Assembly (NCBI GenBank): GCA_046594225.1
Contig: JBKJPW010000111.1
Span: forward strand, 1 to 64,000
Origin: UBA4416 sp046594225
Lineage (GTDB): Bacteria > Bacteroidota > Bacteroidia > B-17B0 > Aurantibacillaceae
Direction of reading: 5' to 3'
Length of the DNA: 64,000 nucleotides
Part shown: one piece after another, positions 18,801 to 27,855 of the stretch
Layout of the letters: each line of letters begins with the position of its first letter
Position numbering within the stretch: the first letter of the stretch is position 1
The notes under the pieces: model-generated
Databases searched by the model: none
What the model was told of the DNA's origin: nothing
The model's input: the letters and a program-made list of their open reading frames with translations, nothing else
Made by a program: the position numbers and the translations under genes

Positions 18801-19619
18801 TTCTGTCGTACTTTTTTTTAAAAAATTTAAATAACCTTCTAATTTTATTTTTTCGGAAATAACCATTCTTCTGGCTATACGCCTTCTAACAGTTGTTTGT
18901 TTGTAATATGTAAAATCAACACCACTACGGTGTCTAAGCACCAAAATTATCTGGTTAAAAACATCATCATCACTCTTATGGAGATTATCTTCCGAATGAT
19001 AATATTCTCCGAATGTATGTGTTGCAAGTAATAATTTTTCAGGCATTTTTTCAGGAGTCATTACAAAATCTACAACGTCGGCGTTTATAGCATTTTCTGG
19101 CATTTCGCCATATTTAGCCGATTCCTGATCTTGCGCAAACGTAATACCTCCGTGTTCCTTAATAGCCTTTAATCCTAATGTGCCATCAGACCCAGTTCCT
19201 GAAAGTACTATTCCTACGGCCAAACTTTGATGAACTTCGGCAAGAGTGTTGAAAAAAATATCAATGGATGCGCTTGCTTTTAATTTATCACGGGGAGCGA
19301 GATTAAGAATGCCATCTGTTGATGTGAGTATTTTATTTTCAGGAATAACGTATATGTGATTGGGTGCAAGGTGTATATCATCTGTAATCTCGAGTACCGG
19401 AATTTTTGTAACTCTTGAAAGGATCTCAGGAAGAATGCTTTCATGAGTAGGATCTAAATGCTGCACAAGCACGTAGGCCATTCCAGAATCTTCAGTAACA
19501 GAGGATAAAAATCTTTTAAAAGCGTCTAAGCCACCTGCTGATGCGCCTATACCTACTATTGGGAAATCCTGCTCAGTTTTAAGTGGTGCGGGGGAATCAT
19601 TCTTTTTTTTTGATGCCAT
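15840..19619 (-). CDS. CheB-CheR-PAS hybrid histidine kinase/response regulator
   Basis: A 1259-residue signalling protein. In order: a CheB methylesterase domain (~18-205; S27 in GIGASAGG, VQHLDP, GTGSDGT), a CheR methyltransferase domain (~215-490; VAGCSTGEEVYSLA and SCRNVLIY), a weak PAS-like segment, a coiled coil (~645-735) with repeated EEL(Q/L)S blocks, a PAS domain (~740-870), HisKA (FLSNMSHEIRTPMNAIIGF), HATPase (NAVKFTSKG, DTGIGI, GGTGLGLAIV) and a C-terminal REC domain (VVEDMALNQ, MDLQMPEMNG). No transmembrane segment and no chemotaxis genes nearby, so it is probably a stand-alone cytosolic sensor rather than part of a chemotaxis array. Confidence 0.92.
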   Translation of the reverse strand: MASKKKNDSPAPLKTEQDFPIVGIGASAGGLDAFKRFLSSVTEDSGMAYVLVQHLDPTHESILPEILSRVTKIPVLEITDDIHLAPNHIYVIPENKILTSTDGILNLAPRDKLKASASIDIFFNTLAEVHQSLAVGIVLSGTGSDGTLGLKAIKEHGGITFAQDQESAKYGEMPENAINADVVDFVMTPEKMPEKLLLATHTFGEYYHSEDNLHKSDDDVFNQIILVLRHRSGVDFTYYKQTTVRRRIARRMVISEKIKLEGYLNFLKKSTTEQDALFHDMLIPVTSFFRDPKIFQTITQTVFPALLKNKSVSDPIRIWVAGCSTGEEVYSLAISLHQFLEKISGRQIQIFASDISESAITKARIGIYRSTDIKNVPDSVLKNYFTKSNGGYQVNRQIRDMCVFAIHDFLKDPPFAKMDLISCRNVLIYMDTFLQKRALSTFHYALKDNGFLLLGKSETSGPAAELFSTFAKDDKIYLRKSVPNRFIHYTSERKENILAEKIKKTTIPEVQQNDFRKTAETLLLSKYTPPSVIVNEQMDIVHINGAINPFLEAPQGKPTFNLLKMAREGLAFELRNTLHKAKSTNVLAIKEGVLVKYDGKIMQITIEVLPLTNNVEPHFLILFHKILFPEKKATIKGKSSPEKIMNDEAHQRIDQLEKEITLTREDMRAITEDQEAANEELQSANEELLSSSEELQSLNEELETSKEELQSTNEELIIINQEMLDKQELINSTRQYSEAIIATVREPFAVLDKELRIKSINSSFSKKFKISEIEAEGQLIYEMQNHLFDSSPLRSLLEKVLPKKTELNDYEIIITLPDVGECTLLLNARHVVNEKNKEQLILLAMEDITERKNLSILAELAKEIAKEEKDKAERAALIAEDATKAKQQFLSNMSHEIRTPMNAIIGFTKVALKTDLTEKQKEYLQAIKTSGDALIVLINDILDLAKVDAGKMTFINTPFKMETSISSMLHLFETKIQEKNLTLVKNYDDKIPKVLLGDSIRLNQIILNLVSNAVKFTSKGTIIVGVRLLNENNRKVTIEFTISDTGIGIPENNISSIFEKFQQATADTSSLYGGTGLGLAIVKQLVEGQGGEIKIKSKVNEGSSFSFTLDFQKTKVTTELEMNALDINKEIKGIRVLVVEDMALNQLLMKTLLDDFGFERDIASNGKIAIEKLKTNAYDIILMDLQMPEMNGFEATEYIRNKMHSTIPIIALTADVTTVDLAKCKAVGMNDYIAKPIDEKLLYNKIIELVKKTLPASAI

Positions 19620-19883
19620 CGCTTTGTGTGTAAATATGAGTAAATGTAGTTATTAAAAACATGGTATCTTGATATTAATAAAATTATTTGAAACATGTAA
19701 GATTTACTTACAAAAAGTGCGCATGAAAGCTAGATTGTCTCATAATAGGCACATTGACTATATGCTTATAATATTTATTTCTTAACTAATATGTGAATGA
19801 TGTAACGAATAGTAATATATCTGCAATGCAGTTAATAACATATCTATTCATCTTTGCGCTTCAATCATATAAAATCTTTATAA

Positions 19884-20090
19884 ATGACAGCAAAAGCATC
19901 TATTGAATTAATGGTACAGAAGAAACAATTAATTCTTAGTAAAGAAATAGCAACTTTAAAAAAATCACTATTAAATTATAAAGAGGAGCGTAAAAATAGT
20001 TGGAAATCGTTTAAAAGTAAAATGAATGCAGATTTAAGCAAAATACAGGAAGAAATCGACGCTTTAAATTCACATAGCAAACAACCATAA
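19884..20090 (+). CDS. Small coiled-coil protein, unknown function
   Basis: A 68-residue, Lys/Glu-rich protein, predicted almost entirely helical with heptad-like spacing (LILSKEIATLKKSLLNYKEE; LSKIQEEIDALN). No signal peptide or membrane segment and no recognised family. It sits alone between the divergent hybrid kinase and the Na/Pi transporter, with A+T-rich flanks. Coding potential is supported by composition and a clean ATG only. Confidence 0.5.
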   Translation: MTAKASIELMVQKKQLILSKEIATLKKSLLNYKEERKNSWKSFKSKMNADLSKIQEEIDALNSHSKQP

Positions 20091-20197
20091 GTTTTATTTA
20101 TATGGTACATGAAGATTACTAAAATGTATTAACTAAAATAATATTAGACAAAAATCTAAAAAATAATTATTCCCAAAATTATTTATAATTAAAATAA

Positions 20198-21892
20198 ATG
20201 ACAGCATCTGACTTTTGGAAGCTAATGGCAGGGCTTGGATTATTTCTTTACGGAATGTTCCACTTAGAAGATAGTATCAAGCAAATTGATGGAAGAGGAT
20301 TTAAATTATTTCTCCAAAAACATACTCAAAATAAGTTAAGTGGCATTTTTAGTGGCACTCTTGTAACGGCTGTTATGCAAAGCAGCTCAATCGTTAATTT
20401 AATGGTATTGTCTTTTGTGGGAGCGGAAATGTTATCCATGCGTAACGCACTTGCTGTTGTATTAGGAACAAATATTGGTGGAACATTTAATAGTTGGTTA
20501 GTAGCATTATTAGGCTTTAAAACAGATATAGGCAAATTTGCTTTACCAATTATTGCCCTTGCAGGAGTAGGACTCATTATATTTAGAAATAGAAAAAAGG
20601 GTTATAACATTGTTAAATTTTTGATAGGATTAGGGTTACTGTTTTTAGGACTTAATTTTATGAAGGAAAGCATGGATTCTTTAATCAAAGAATTTGATTT
20701 TACTCCCTATTTAGGCTATAGTAAAATTGTGTTTGTATTAATAGGTTTTGTAATTACAGCTCTTATACAAACAAGTGCAGCAACAGTTGTTATTGTATTA
20801 AGCGCAATTTATGCGAAAATAATACCAGTCGAAACTGCCGTAGCAATTGTATTAGGAGCGGAACTGGGAACAACCCTTAAATTATTAATAGGCGCCATAG
20901 GAGGCATTGCTGCAAAAAAACGGATAGCATTAGGAAATATTACTTTTAATTTTACAACCACATTATTTGGATTTTTATTATTAGTACCAATCGTAAAACT
21001 CATTAGAGATGTTATTGGCATAAATGATCCCATAATAATTTTAGTATTTTTTCAAACCTCAATTAATATAGTAGGTGTTATCCTATTTTATTTTGCCTTA
21101 GATTATTTTGGGAAATTACTTGAGACTGTTTTTATAGCTAAAGATAAATCAGTGACTAGGTTTATTCAAAATGCAAACCCTGCAATCTTTGAGACTTCCA
21201 TTGAACTACTTGAAAAAGAAGTAGGATTGTTTATTTATCGTACCATTCAATTGAATATGGAGGGATTTAAAATAGATAATGAATTCAATATTAATAACGA
21301 ATTTTCTGAGCCTGATGATGAGAAGAATTTGTACTCAATATCCTTGCCCTATGATGATAAGTATAATTTAATCAAACAAGCCGAAGGAGAAATAGTATCA
21401 TTTTACTCTAAAATGGCTATGCAAGAAATCACGAGCGAAAATAGGCGCCATTTAAATCAATTAATTGCAGCTGTTAGAAATGCGGTGTATTCAGCGAAAG
21501 GAATGAAAGATATTATTCAAAATAGAAAAGAGTTTAGTAATTCGGTTAATGAAATAAAATATGATTGCTATGAACTATTTCGTTTAAAATTGAAAACGTT
21601 TTATGTAGAGATAACTAAAATATTAATTGACAACGATAAATCACTTTGTAATCAAAAGTTATCAAAACTATTAAGCGAACTAAAAACAGAATATGATGAT
21701 ATATTAAAAAAATCATATAAAGATGCAGAAAAAGATACATTAAAAGATGTTGATGTCTCAACTTTATTTAATGTTAACCGAGAAATTTACTCTTCTTGTA
21801 AAGCAATTATTTTTTCGTTAAAGGATTATTTATTGGATACTAACAGTTCTGAAAAATTTGATGATACAGCTACTGTATCTTCGAATTATTGA
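20198..21892 (+). CDS. Na/Pi cotransporter family protein
   Basis: Inner membrane Na+-dependent phosphate transporter of 564 residues (NptA/YjbB type). The N-terminal ~310 residues hold two inverted Na_Pi_cotrans repeats, each with its signature: AVMQSSSI...LGTNIGGTFNSWL and ALIQTSAATVVI...LGAELGTTLKLL. The C-terminal ~230 residues are soluble and helical, resembling a PhoU-like regulatory domain. No pst/pho genes are adjacent. A high-confidence family call; phosphate as substrate is from family knowledge. Confidence 0.9.
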   Translation: MTASDFWKLMAGLGLFLYGMFHLEDSIKQIDGRGFKLFLQKHTQNKLSGIFSGTLVTAVMQSSSIVNLMVLSFVGAEMLSMRNALAVVLGTNIGGTFNSWLVALLGFKTDIGKFALPIIALAGVGLIIFRNRKKGYNIVKFLIGLGLLFLGLNFMKESMDSLIKEFDFTPYLGYSKIVFVLIGFVITALIQTSAATVVIVLSAIYAKIIPVETAVAIVLGAELGTTLKLLIGAIGGIAAKKRIALGNITFNFTTTLFGFLLLVPIVKLIRDVIGINDPIIILVFFQTSINIVGVILFYFALDYFGKLLETVFIAKDKSVTRFIQNANPAIFETSIELLEKEVGLFIYRTIQLNMEGFKIDNEFNINNEFSEPDDEKNLYSISLPYDDKYNLIKQAEGEIVSFYSKMAMQEITSENRRHLNQLIAAVRNAVYSAKGMKDIIQNRKEFSNSVNEIKYDCYELFRLKLKTFYVEITKILIDNDKSLCNQKLSKLLSELKTEYDDILKKSYKDAEKDTLKDVDVSTLFNVNREIYSSCKAIIFSLKDYLLDTNSSEKFDDTATVSSNY

Positions 21893-22058
21893 TGAAATTA
21901 TAAACGTACATAATCTTTAGTTTTATTTAATAGCATCTCAATTTTCAAACTAGTTTATATTCCCTATTAGCTATTTAAAATTGGTTCTTACCGAAAACGC
22001 AGTTTTTTTATTCTCGTTAAAACTATTTTTATGCCATAAACAAATTAAAATACATATT

Positions 22059-22910
22059 ATGAAAAATTATATTCTTTTAGCTTCAGCATCAATGATAATG
22101 ATGGTAGCCTGCAAAAATCCATTAACCGACGAGAAAGTTATCTCACAAAGAGATTCACTTATGGCGGTTATTGACGAGCGTGAAAGTTCGGTGAATGATT
22201 TCATAAATTCTTTCAATGAAATAGAGAGTGATTTAGATGTTGTAACAAGCAAGCAACATATTATTCTTAAAAATTCGGATAGGGAAATGAAGGCTAATCA
22301 AAAAGAACGTATTAATGAAGAAATTAAAATCATTAATGCATTAATGGAATCTAATGGTAAAAAAATTAAAGAGTTAACCACTAAGCTAAGACGTGTGAAT
22401 GGTAAGAACTCAAAATTAGAGAAAACAATAGAAATTTTAAATAATCAGTTAACTCAAAAATTTGCTGAATTAGCGGAGTTAAATAATCACTTAAATGTAT
22501 TGAATGCTCAAGTTAGTATATTACAAACTTACGTGGATACACTTTCAACTGTAAACATGACTCAAATGCAAACAATCAATAGCAAAACAAAAGAATTGCA
22601 CACAGCCTATTATATAGTTGGAACTTCTAAAGAGTTAGAAAAAGCTAATTTAATTGATAAAAAAGGTGGATTGTTAGGAATGGGAAGAACGGCTCAGTTG
22701 AGTGAAGATTTAGATAGAAATATGTTTGTTCAGATTGATTATACTGAAACTACGTCTATTCCAATCAATAGTAAAAGCATAAAAATTGTAACAACTCACC
22801 CTGCTGATTCTTATACTATAGATAAAACAGATAAAATGGTGAATACCATTACAATTACTAATCCAGAGAAATTTTGGAGTGCATCAAAATATTTGGTTGT
22901 TACTAAATAA
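22059..22910 (+). CDS. Coiled-coil lipoprotein (Cbp1-like adhesin candidate)
   Basis: A 283-residue lipoprotein. The Met at 22059 is chosen because it begins a signal peptide ending in the lipobox MMVAC (Cys19); the upstream in-frame Met lacks this. Residues ~30-185 form a long coiled coil rich in Lys/Glu/Asn/Leu. The C-terminal ~90 residues are globular, with AYYIVGTSKEL, KKGGLLGMGR and ITNPEKFWSASKYLVV. The layout agrees with what I remember of the Cbp1-type collagen-binding adhesin family of Bacteroidota, but I cannot verify that. A strong terminator follows. Confidence 0.75.
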   Translation: MKNYILLASASMIMMVACKNPLTDEKVISQRDSLMAVIDERESSVNDFINSFNEIESDLDVVTSKQHIILKNSDREMKANQKERINEEIKIINALMESNGKKIKELTTKLRRVNGKNSKLEKTIEILNNQLTQKFAELAELNNHLNVLNAQVSILQTYVDTLSTVNMTQMQTINSKTKELHTAYYIVGTSKELEKANLIDKKGGLLGMGRTAQLSEDLDRNMFVQIDYTETTSIPINSKSIKIVTTHPADSYTIDKTDKMVNTITITNPEKFWSASKYLVVTK

Positions 22911-22935
22911 AATAGTGTCTAAATAGCGTGCAAAA

Positions 22936-22974
22936 AAAAAGAGCCTGAATAATTTATTTGTTCAGGCTCTTTTT
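22936..22974 (+). terminator. Strong intrinsic terminator (bidirectional symmetry)
   Basis: Perfect 14-bp stem AAAAAGAGCCTGAA / TTCAGGCTCTTTTT with an 11-base loop. It ends the coiled-coil lipoprotein transcript and, being A-tract/T-tract symmetric, could stop transcription either way. Confidence 0.9.
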
Positions 22975-23092
22975 AATAGATAACAACTACATTATTTGTT
23001 TTACAGTTCATTGCCATAATTCAACAGTTCATAGGTTTTGCCTTTATGATGCCTTTTATTCAAAGTAATATTGTGTCATAAAAACTAAAATT

Positions 23093-25471
23093 ATGATAAA
23101 ATATTATCTCACAGCACTAACTATAATTGGTTTAACGTTGATTAATCCATTAAAATCACAAAGTCCTACGCAAACAATTAAAGGGACAATTATTGACAAG
23201 CAAGCACAGTCTACTTTGCCAGGAGTTAGTATTGTTGTGTTAGGGTCAAATCCATTAAAAGGAACAACTACTGACATGGATGGGAAATTTAAATTAACTG
23301 AAATGTCACCTGGACGATACGATTTAAAAATATCCTTTATGGGCTATAAAGAAATTGTTTTACCAAATGTATTAGTTACATCTGGCAAAGAAGTTTCAGT
23401 TGATGTTGGTTTAGAAGAAAACATTAATTCTTTAAATGAAGTAGTGATTGCAGCTACTAAAAAAAATGAAACCAATAACGAATTAACTTCAGTAAGTGGT
23501 CGTTCATTTTCTATGGAAGAAGTTAACCGCTATGCAGGCGGTCGTTCCGACCCTTCTCGCTTAGCTGCCAACTTTGCAGGAGTTAGTTCCCCTGATGATT
23601 CAAGAAATGATATTGTTATTAGAGGAAATTCACCAACAGGAGTTTTATGGCGTATTGAAGGATTAAATATTCCAAATCCAAACCACTTTTCAACTATAGG
23701 TACAACTGGCGGACCAGTGAGTGGTATCAATACCAACTTATTAAAGAATTCTGATTTTTTCACTTCTGCTTTTCCTGCCGAATATGGAAATGCCAATGCA
23801 GGTGTTTTTGATTTAGGATTTAGAAATGGTAATTCGGATAAACGCGAACATACTATTCAGTTTGGAGCTTTAACAGGATTAGAAGCTATGACCGAAGGGC
23901 CAATTAATAAAGAAAAAGGATCGTCTTATGTAGTAGCGTATCGTTATTCTTTTACGGGTTTTGCCCAATCATTAGGTTTATCGGTTGGTACTACAGCTAC
24001 TCCTTTTTATCAGGATTTGTCATTTAAAATTAATAGTGGTTATGGTAAACTCGGTCGTTTTACTTTGTTTGGCTTAGGTGGAAAAAGTAAAATTGATTTT
24101 AAACACGATAAAATTGATAGTACTGATTTGTTTGCCGATCCTACTAGAGATAGCCATTTTACAAGTGATATTGGGTTAGTAGGATTAAAACATTTTATTA
24201 GAGTAGGAACAAAGTCTTATTTCAATACTATTATAGGTGGTACCTACGCAGGTTCTTATTTTAATCAAGATACCATTTCTAAATTGGATGGCTCTGCTAC
24301 ACGTATAACGGAAAATAAAGTATCACAAATACGTTATTCAATTAACACCTCTTTTAATTCTAAAATCAGTTCTCGTTTATTTGTAAAAATTGGAGCTATT
24401 GAAGAGTTAATTAACCTAAACTTATTTTATAAAAATAGAGAATTTACTCCAAATTGGCAACAAATATGGGATTACAACGACTATACTTCTTTAATTCAAG
24501 GCTATGCGCATGCTAAATATAACTTTACAGATAAGCTGACTTTAAATTTAGGATTACACTCTCAATACTTAACTTTAAATGAATCTTATTCTATTGAACC
24601 AAGAGTTGGATTAAAATACCAAGCTAATCAAAAAAATACATTTAGCGTTGGTTATGGTATGCATAGTCAAATGCAACCAACAGATGTGTATTTTTATCGC
24701 ACTCCAAATACAGATGGAACTTATGATCAATCTAATAAAAATTTAGATTTTACTCGCAGCCAGCATTTTGTTGTTGGTTATGATGTATTACCATTTAAAG
24801 ATTGGCGAGTAAAAACAGAAGTATATTATCAAATCTTATCTAATATACCAGTTACAGAAACGCCAAGCAGTTTCTCTATGTTAAATACAGGTTCTAGTTT
24901 TAATCCAACAGAACAAGGCTACTTAAAAAACACAGGTGCTGGCGAAAATTATGGAGCAGAATTGACTATTGAGAAATTTTTCACGAAAGGCTATTATGGT
25001 TTGATTACTGGTACTATTTACGAATCGACTTATAAAGGCAGTGATAATGTAAAACACAACACCGCTTTTAATGGTAAGTATGTATATAATGTATTAGTTG
25101 GAAAAGAATTTAAATTAGGAAAAGCAAAACGTAATACCATTACTATTGATGTAAAAATGACTCAAGCAGGCGGACGCTATTATACGCCTGTTGATTTAGC
25201 AGCTTCTCAAACTGTTAAACAAGAAGTATTAAAAGGAGATGAGTATGCTTTTTCACAACGTAATAGCGATTTTTTTAGATTAGATGTAAAAACTGGTTTT
25301 ACATTAAACAGTAAGAAAAGAAAAATGTCGCAATCATTATTCTTTGATGTGCAAAACGTAACCAATAATAAAAATGTATTTGCTCAACGTTATAATCCTT
25401 TAACCAATAATATCAATACAGCTTATCAAATTGGTTTCTTTCCAAATTTTGTTTACAAGGTTCAATTTTAA
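23093..25471 (+). CDS. TonB-dependent outer membrane receptor
   Basis: Outer membrane transporter of 792 residues. Signal peptide ~1-22 (YYLTALTIIGLTLINPLKSQ), a CarboxypepD_reg-like domain (~28-115; GTIIDKQAQSTLPGVSI...GYKEIVLP), a plug domain (~125-240; DIVIRGNSPTGVLWRIEGLNIPNPNHF) and a beta barrel ending in the aromatic C terminus YKVQF. It is not followed by a SusD-like lipoprotein, so it is more like a siderophore, metal or small-molecule receptor than a glycan utilisation system. The oxidoreductase gene starts 5 bases after its stop, indicating an operon. Confidence 0.9.
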   Translation: MIKYYLTALTIIGLTLINPLKSQSPTQTIKGTIIDKQAQSTLPGVSIVVLGSNPLKGTTTDMDGKFKLTEMSPGRYDLKISFMGYKEIVLPNVLVTSGKEVSVDVGLEENINSLNEVVIAATKKNETNNELTSVSGRSFSMEEVNRYAGGRSDPSRLAANFAGVSSPDDSRNDIVIRGNSPTGVLWRIEGLNIPNPNHFSTIGTTGGPVSGINTNLLKNSDFFTSAFPAEYGNANAGVFDLGFRNGNSDKREHTIQFGALTGLEAMTEGPINKEKGSSYVVAYRYSFTGFAQSLGLSVGTTATPFYQDLSFKINSGYGKLGRFTLFGLGGKSKIDFKHDKIDSTDLFADPTRDSHFTSDIGLVGLKHFIRVGTKSYFNTIIGGTYAGSYFNQDTISKLDGSATRITENKVSQIRYSINTSFNSKISSRLFVKIGAIEELINLNLFYKNREFTPNWQQIWDYNDYTSLIQGYAHAKYNFTDKLTLNLGLHSQYLTLNESYSIEPRVGLKYQANQKNTFSVGYGMHSQMQPTDVYFYRTPNTDGTYDQSNKNLDFTRSQHFVVGYDVLPFKDWRVKTEVYYQILSNIPVTETPSSFSMLNTGSSFNPTEQGYLKNTGAGENYGAELTIEKFFTKGYYGLITGTIYESTYKGSDNVKHNTAFNGKYVYNVLVGKEFKLGKAKRNTITIDVKMTQAGGRYYTPVDLAASQTVKQEVLKGDEYAFSQRNSDFFRLDVKTGFTLNSKKRKMSQSLFFDVQNVTNNKNVFAQRYNPLTNNINTAYQIGFFPNFVYKVQF

Positions 25472-25475
25472 AATT

Positions 25476-26048
25476 ATGCAAAAAGTATTAATAATCAACG
25501 GACACCCAAATAAAGAAAGTTTTTGTTATTCTTTAGCAGAAGCCTATAGAAAAGGAAGCGTTAAAGGTGGAAAGGAAGTAGAAATTTTGCATTTGAGGGA
25601 TTTAAAATTCAATTTAAACCTAGAGTTTGGTTACTCACATCGAACTGAATTAGAAGATGATTTAGTGAAATCTCAAAAATTAATTACGTGGGCCAATCAC
25701 ATTGTTATCATTCATCCTGTCTGGTGGGGATCTGTTCCAGCATTATTAAAAGGTTTCTTTGATAGAGTATTATTACCAGGATTTGCATTTAAGTATAAAG
25801 AAAATAGCCCGCTTTGGGATAAATTACTAAGTGGTAAAACGGGCCATTTAATTTATACCACGGATACTCCAATTTGGTTGTATCGCTATTTCTTTATGGC
25901 TCCATCTGTTAATCAAGTAAAGAAAAGAGTGATGCAGTTTTGTGGCATAACGCCAGTAAAAGTAACGTCTATTGCGCCTATTAGAAAATCATCACAAAAA
26001 TTTAGAGAAGCTTGGTTAAGTAAAATTGAGCAAATGGCAAAAAACTAA
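25476..26048 (+). CDS. NAD(P)H-dependent flavodoxin-fold oxidoreductase
   Basis: A 190-residue FMN enzyme of the NQO1/KefF-like family. The Met at 25476 begins the first strand directly (MQKVLIINGHPNKESFCYSLAEAY, FMN phosphate loop); a longer frame would overlap the TonB receptor. HPVWWGSVPALLKGFFDRVL and GKTGHLIYTTDTP are further family blocks. Such enzymes reduce quinones, azo dyes or ferric chelates. Placement immediately behind a TonB receptor suggests reductive handling of an imported ligand, but that is inference. Confidence 0.85.
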   Translation: MQKVLIINGHPNKESFCYSLAEAYRKGSVKGGKEVEILHLRDLKFNLNLEFGYSHRTELEDDLVKSQKLITWANHIVIIHPVWWGSVPALLKGFFDRVLLPGFAFKYKENSPLWDKLLSGKTGHLIYTTDTPIWLYRYFFMAPSVNQVKKRVMQFCGITPVKVTSIAPIRKSSQKFREAWLSKIEQMAKN

Positions 26049-26077
26049 TATTAAATCTTTTTTAGTAATTTTATAAC

Positions 26078-27097
26078 ATGCGTAAAAATAAAAGTCGATT
26101 TATATATATGATACTAGTTGGGATAGCAATATCCTTTCTATTGGATTTTATAATGAAAGCTAAACCAGAAGGACATAATCAGTTTTTTGATTTTTTCACA
26201 TCTATTATAATTACCATTTTTGTTTGGGAAGGCAATTTACGCATTGATTATTGGATGAATCTTAAATATCCATGGGTAGGGCAGCCTATAAAGCGTATTC
26301 TCGTTCAACTGCCTGTTAGTATGCTATATAGTGCCTTTTTGATTTATATATCTATGTTAGGGTTTAATAAATACGTTTGTAATTTCCCAGAAAGCACCAA
26401 GGATGCATTTATGACAACGGCTATCATTATTGGAGTAATGGTTTCTACTATTTTGTTGACCGTTGAAATAGGAATGCAGTTTTTTAAAAATTGGAAAACT
26501 TCATTGGTCGAAATTGAACATCATAAAACAGAAGTTGTACAAGCACAATTACAAAATTTAAAAAATCAAATTAATCCACATTTTTTATTTAATAATATGA
26601 GTGTGTTGTCGTCATTAGTATATAAAGATCAGGATAAAGCAGTTGATTTTATTAATCAATTGTCTAAAGTGTATCGTTATTTGTTAGATAATAAGGATAA
26701 TGAATTAGTGACATTGCAAGATGAATTAACGTTTATTCGTTCATATACTTATTTATTGCAAATTAGATTTGATACGAATATTAAATTTGATATTGATATT
26801 CCTGAAAATGCGATGCGTTTATTATTGCCACCAATGGCCATTCAAATTTTAGTGGAGAATGCGATTAAGCATAATGAAATATCGGAAGCACAACCATTAA
26901 CAGTTCGAATTAAAATGGAGAACGACGTATTAGAAGTCAGTAATAATCTGCAATTACGTTCTCAAAGCGAGCCGAGTTCTAAAACTGGATTAAAAAATAT
27001 TAGTGATCGATACAGTTACTTTACGACGAAAATAGTAGAGATTATTGAAAATGCCAATTCATTTAGTGTTAAAATCCCTTTATTATATTCCAAATGA
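26078..27097 (+). CDS. LytS-type sensor histidine kinase
   Basis: Membrane sensor kinase of 339 residues. The N-terminal ~140 residues hold four hydrophobic segments without an obvious periplasmic domain. The His_kinase block is at ~160-240, with the phospho-acceptor His in INPHFLFNNMSVL (~residue 168). The ATP-binding part shows PPMAIQILVENAIKHN and a short G box (SKTGLKNISDRY). Its last codons overlap the response regulator by four bases (ATGA), so the two are cotranslated. Confidence 0.9.
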   Translation: MRKNKSRFIYMILVGIAISFLLDFIMKAKPEGHNQFFDFFTSIIITIFVWEGNLRIDYWMNLKYPWVGQPIKRILVQLPVSMLYSAFLIYISMLGFNKYVCNFPESTKDAFMTTAIIIGVMVSTILLTVEIGMQFFKNWKTSLVEIEHHKTEVVQAQLQNLKNQINPHFLFNNMSVLSSLVYKDQDKAVDFINQLSKVYRYLLDNKDNELVTLQDELTFIRSYTYLLQIRFDTNIKFDIDIPENAMRLLLPPMAIQILVENAIKHNEISEAQPLTVRIKMENDVLEVSNNLQLRSQSEPSSKTGLKNISDRYSYFTTKIVEIIENANSFSVKIPLLYSK

Positions 27098-27849
27098 ACG
27101 CTATTATTATAGAAGATGAAAAATTATCTGCTGAGCATTTAGTAAACTTATTAAAACGAATAGATTCTTCTATCAATGTCGTTGCAACATTTGATTCGGT
27201 TAAAAAAAGTATAGAGGTCTTTCAAAAAGGCACCAAGGCAGATGTTTTATTTGTTGATGTGCATTTGGCAGATGGATTGAGTTTTGAAATTTTCTCTAAG
27301 GTACAAATTGATATCCCTGTTATTTTTACAACAGCATATGATGAATATGCCATAAAAGCGTTTAAACTTAATAGTGTAGATTATCTTTTGAAACCAATTG
27401 GAACAGAGGATTTAAGAGGAGCGATTGATAAACTTAAAAAATTTAATAATCAACAACAGGTTTCAATTATAAAAGATATTGCTAGCGCTTATCAAAATTT
27501 AAATAAGCAGTACAAAAATCGGTTTTTGGTAAAAATGGGCGATACTATTGTTTCTGTCAAAACAGATGATATACTTCATTTTATTGCCGAAGATGGTATT
27601 ACCTTAATGCTAACTAATTCAGGAAAACGTTATCCTGTAGATTATACCTTAGATCAACTTGAAGGATTAGTTGCTCCCGATCTATTTTTTAGGATTAATC
27701 GTAAGGTTTTAATTTGTATCAATTCTGTCCAAAAAGTGAGTTCTTACTTTAATAGTCGTTTAAAAATAAACTCTGAGTTATTAGAAGACGAATCTGCTAT
27801 TGTAAGCAGAGAGCGAGTAAACGAGTTTAAATCTTGGTTAGATAAGTAA
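27094..27849 (+). CDS. LytTR-family response regulator
   Basis: A 251-residue transcriptional regulator. Receiver domain ~1-120 with phospho-acceptor D55 (VLFVDVHLAD), acidic pair E7-D8 and Lys in YLLKPIG. A LytTR DNA-binding domain covers ~150-250 (FLVKMGDTIVSVKTDDILHFIAEDG...RINRKVLICI). Partner of the overlapping kinase. Given the tight spacing back to 23093, the pair may regulate its own TonB receptor-oxidoreductase operon. Confidence 0.92.
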   Translation: MNAIIIEDEKLSAEHLVNLLKRIDSSINVVATFDSVKKSIEVFQKGTKADVLFVDVHLADGLSFEIFSKVQIDIPVIFTTAYDEYAIKAFKLNSVDYLLKPIGTEDLRGAIDKLKKFNNQQQVSIIKDIASAYQNLNKQYKNRFLVKMGDTIVSVKTDDILHFIAEDGITLMLTNSGKRYPVDYTLDQLEGLVAPDLFFRINRKVLICINSVQKVSSYFNSRLKINSELLEDESAIVSRERVNEFKSWLDK

Positions 27850-27855
27850 CTGAAT

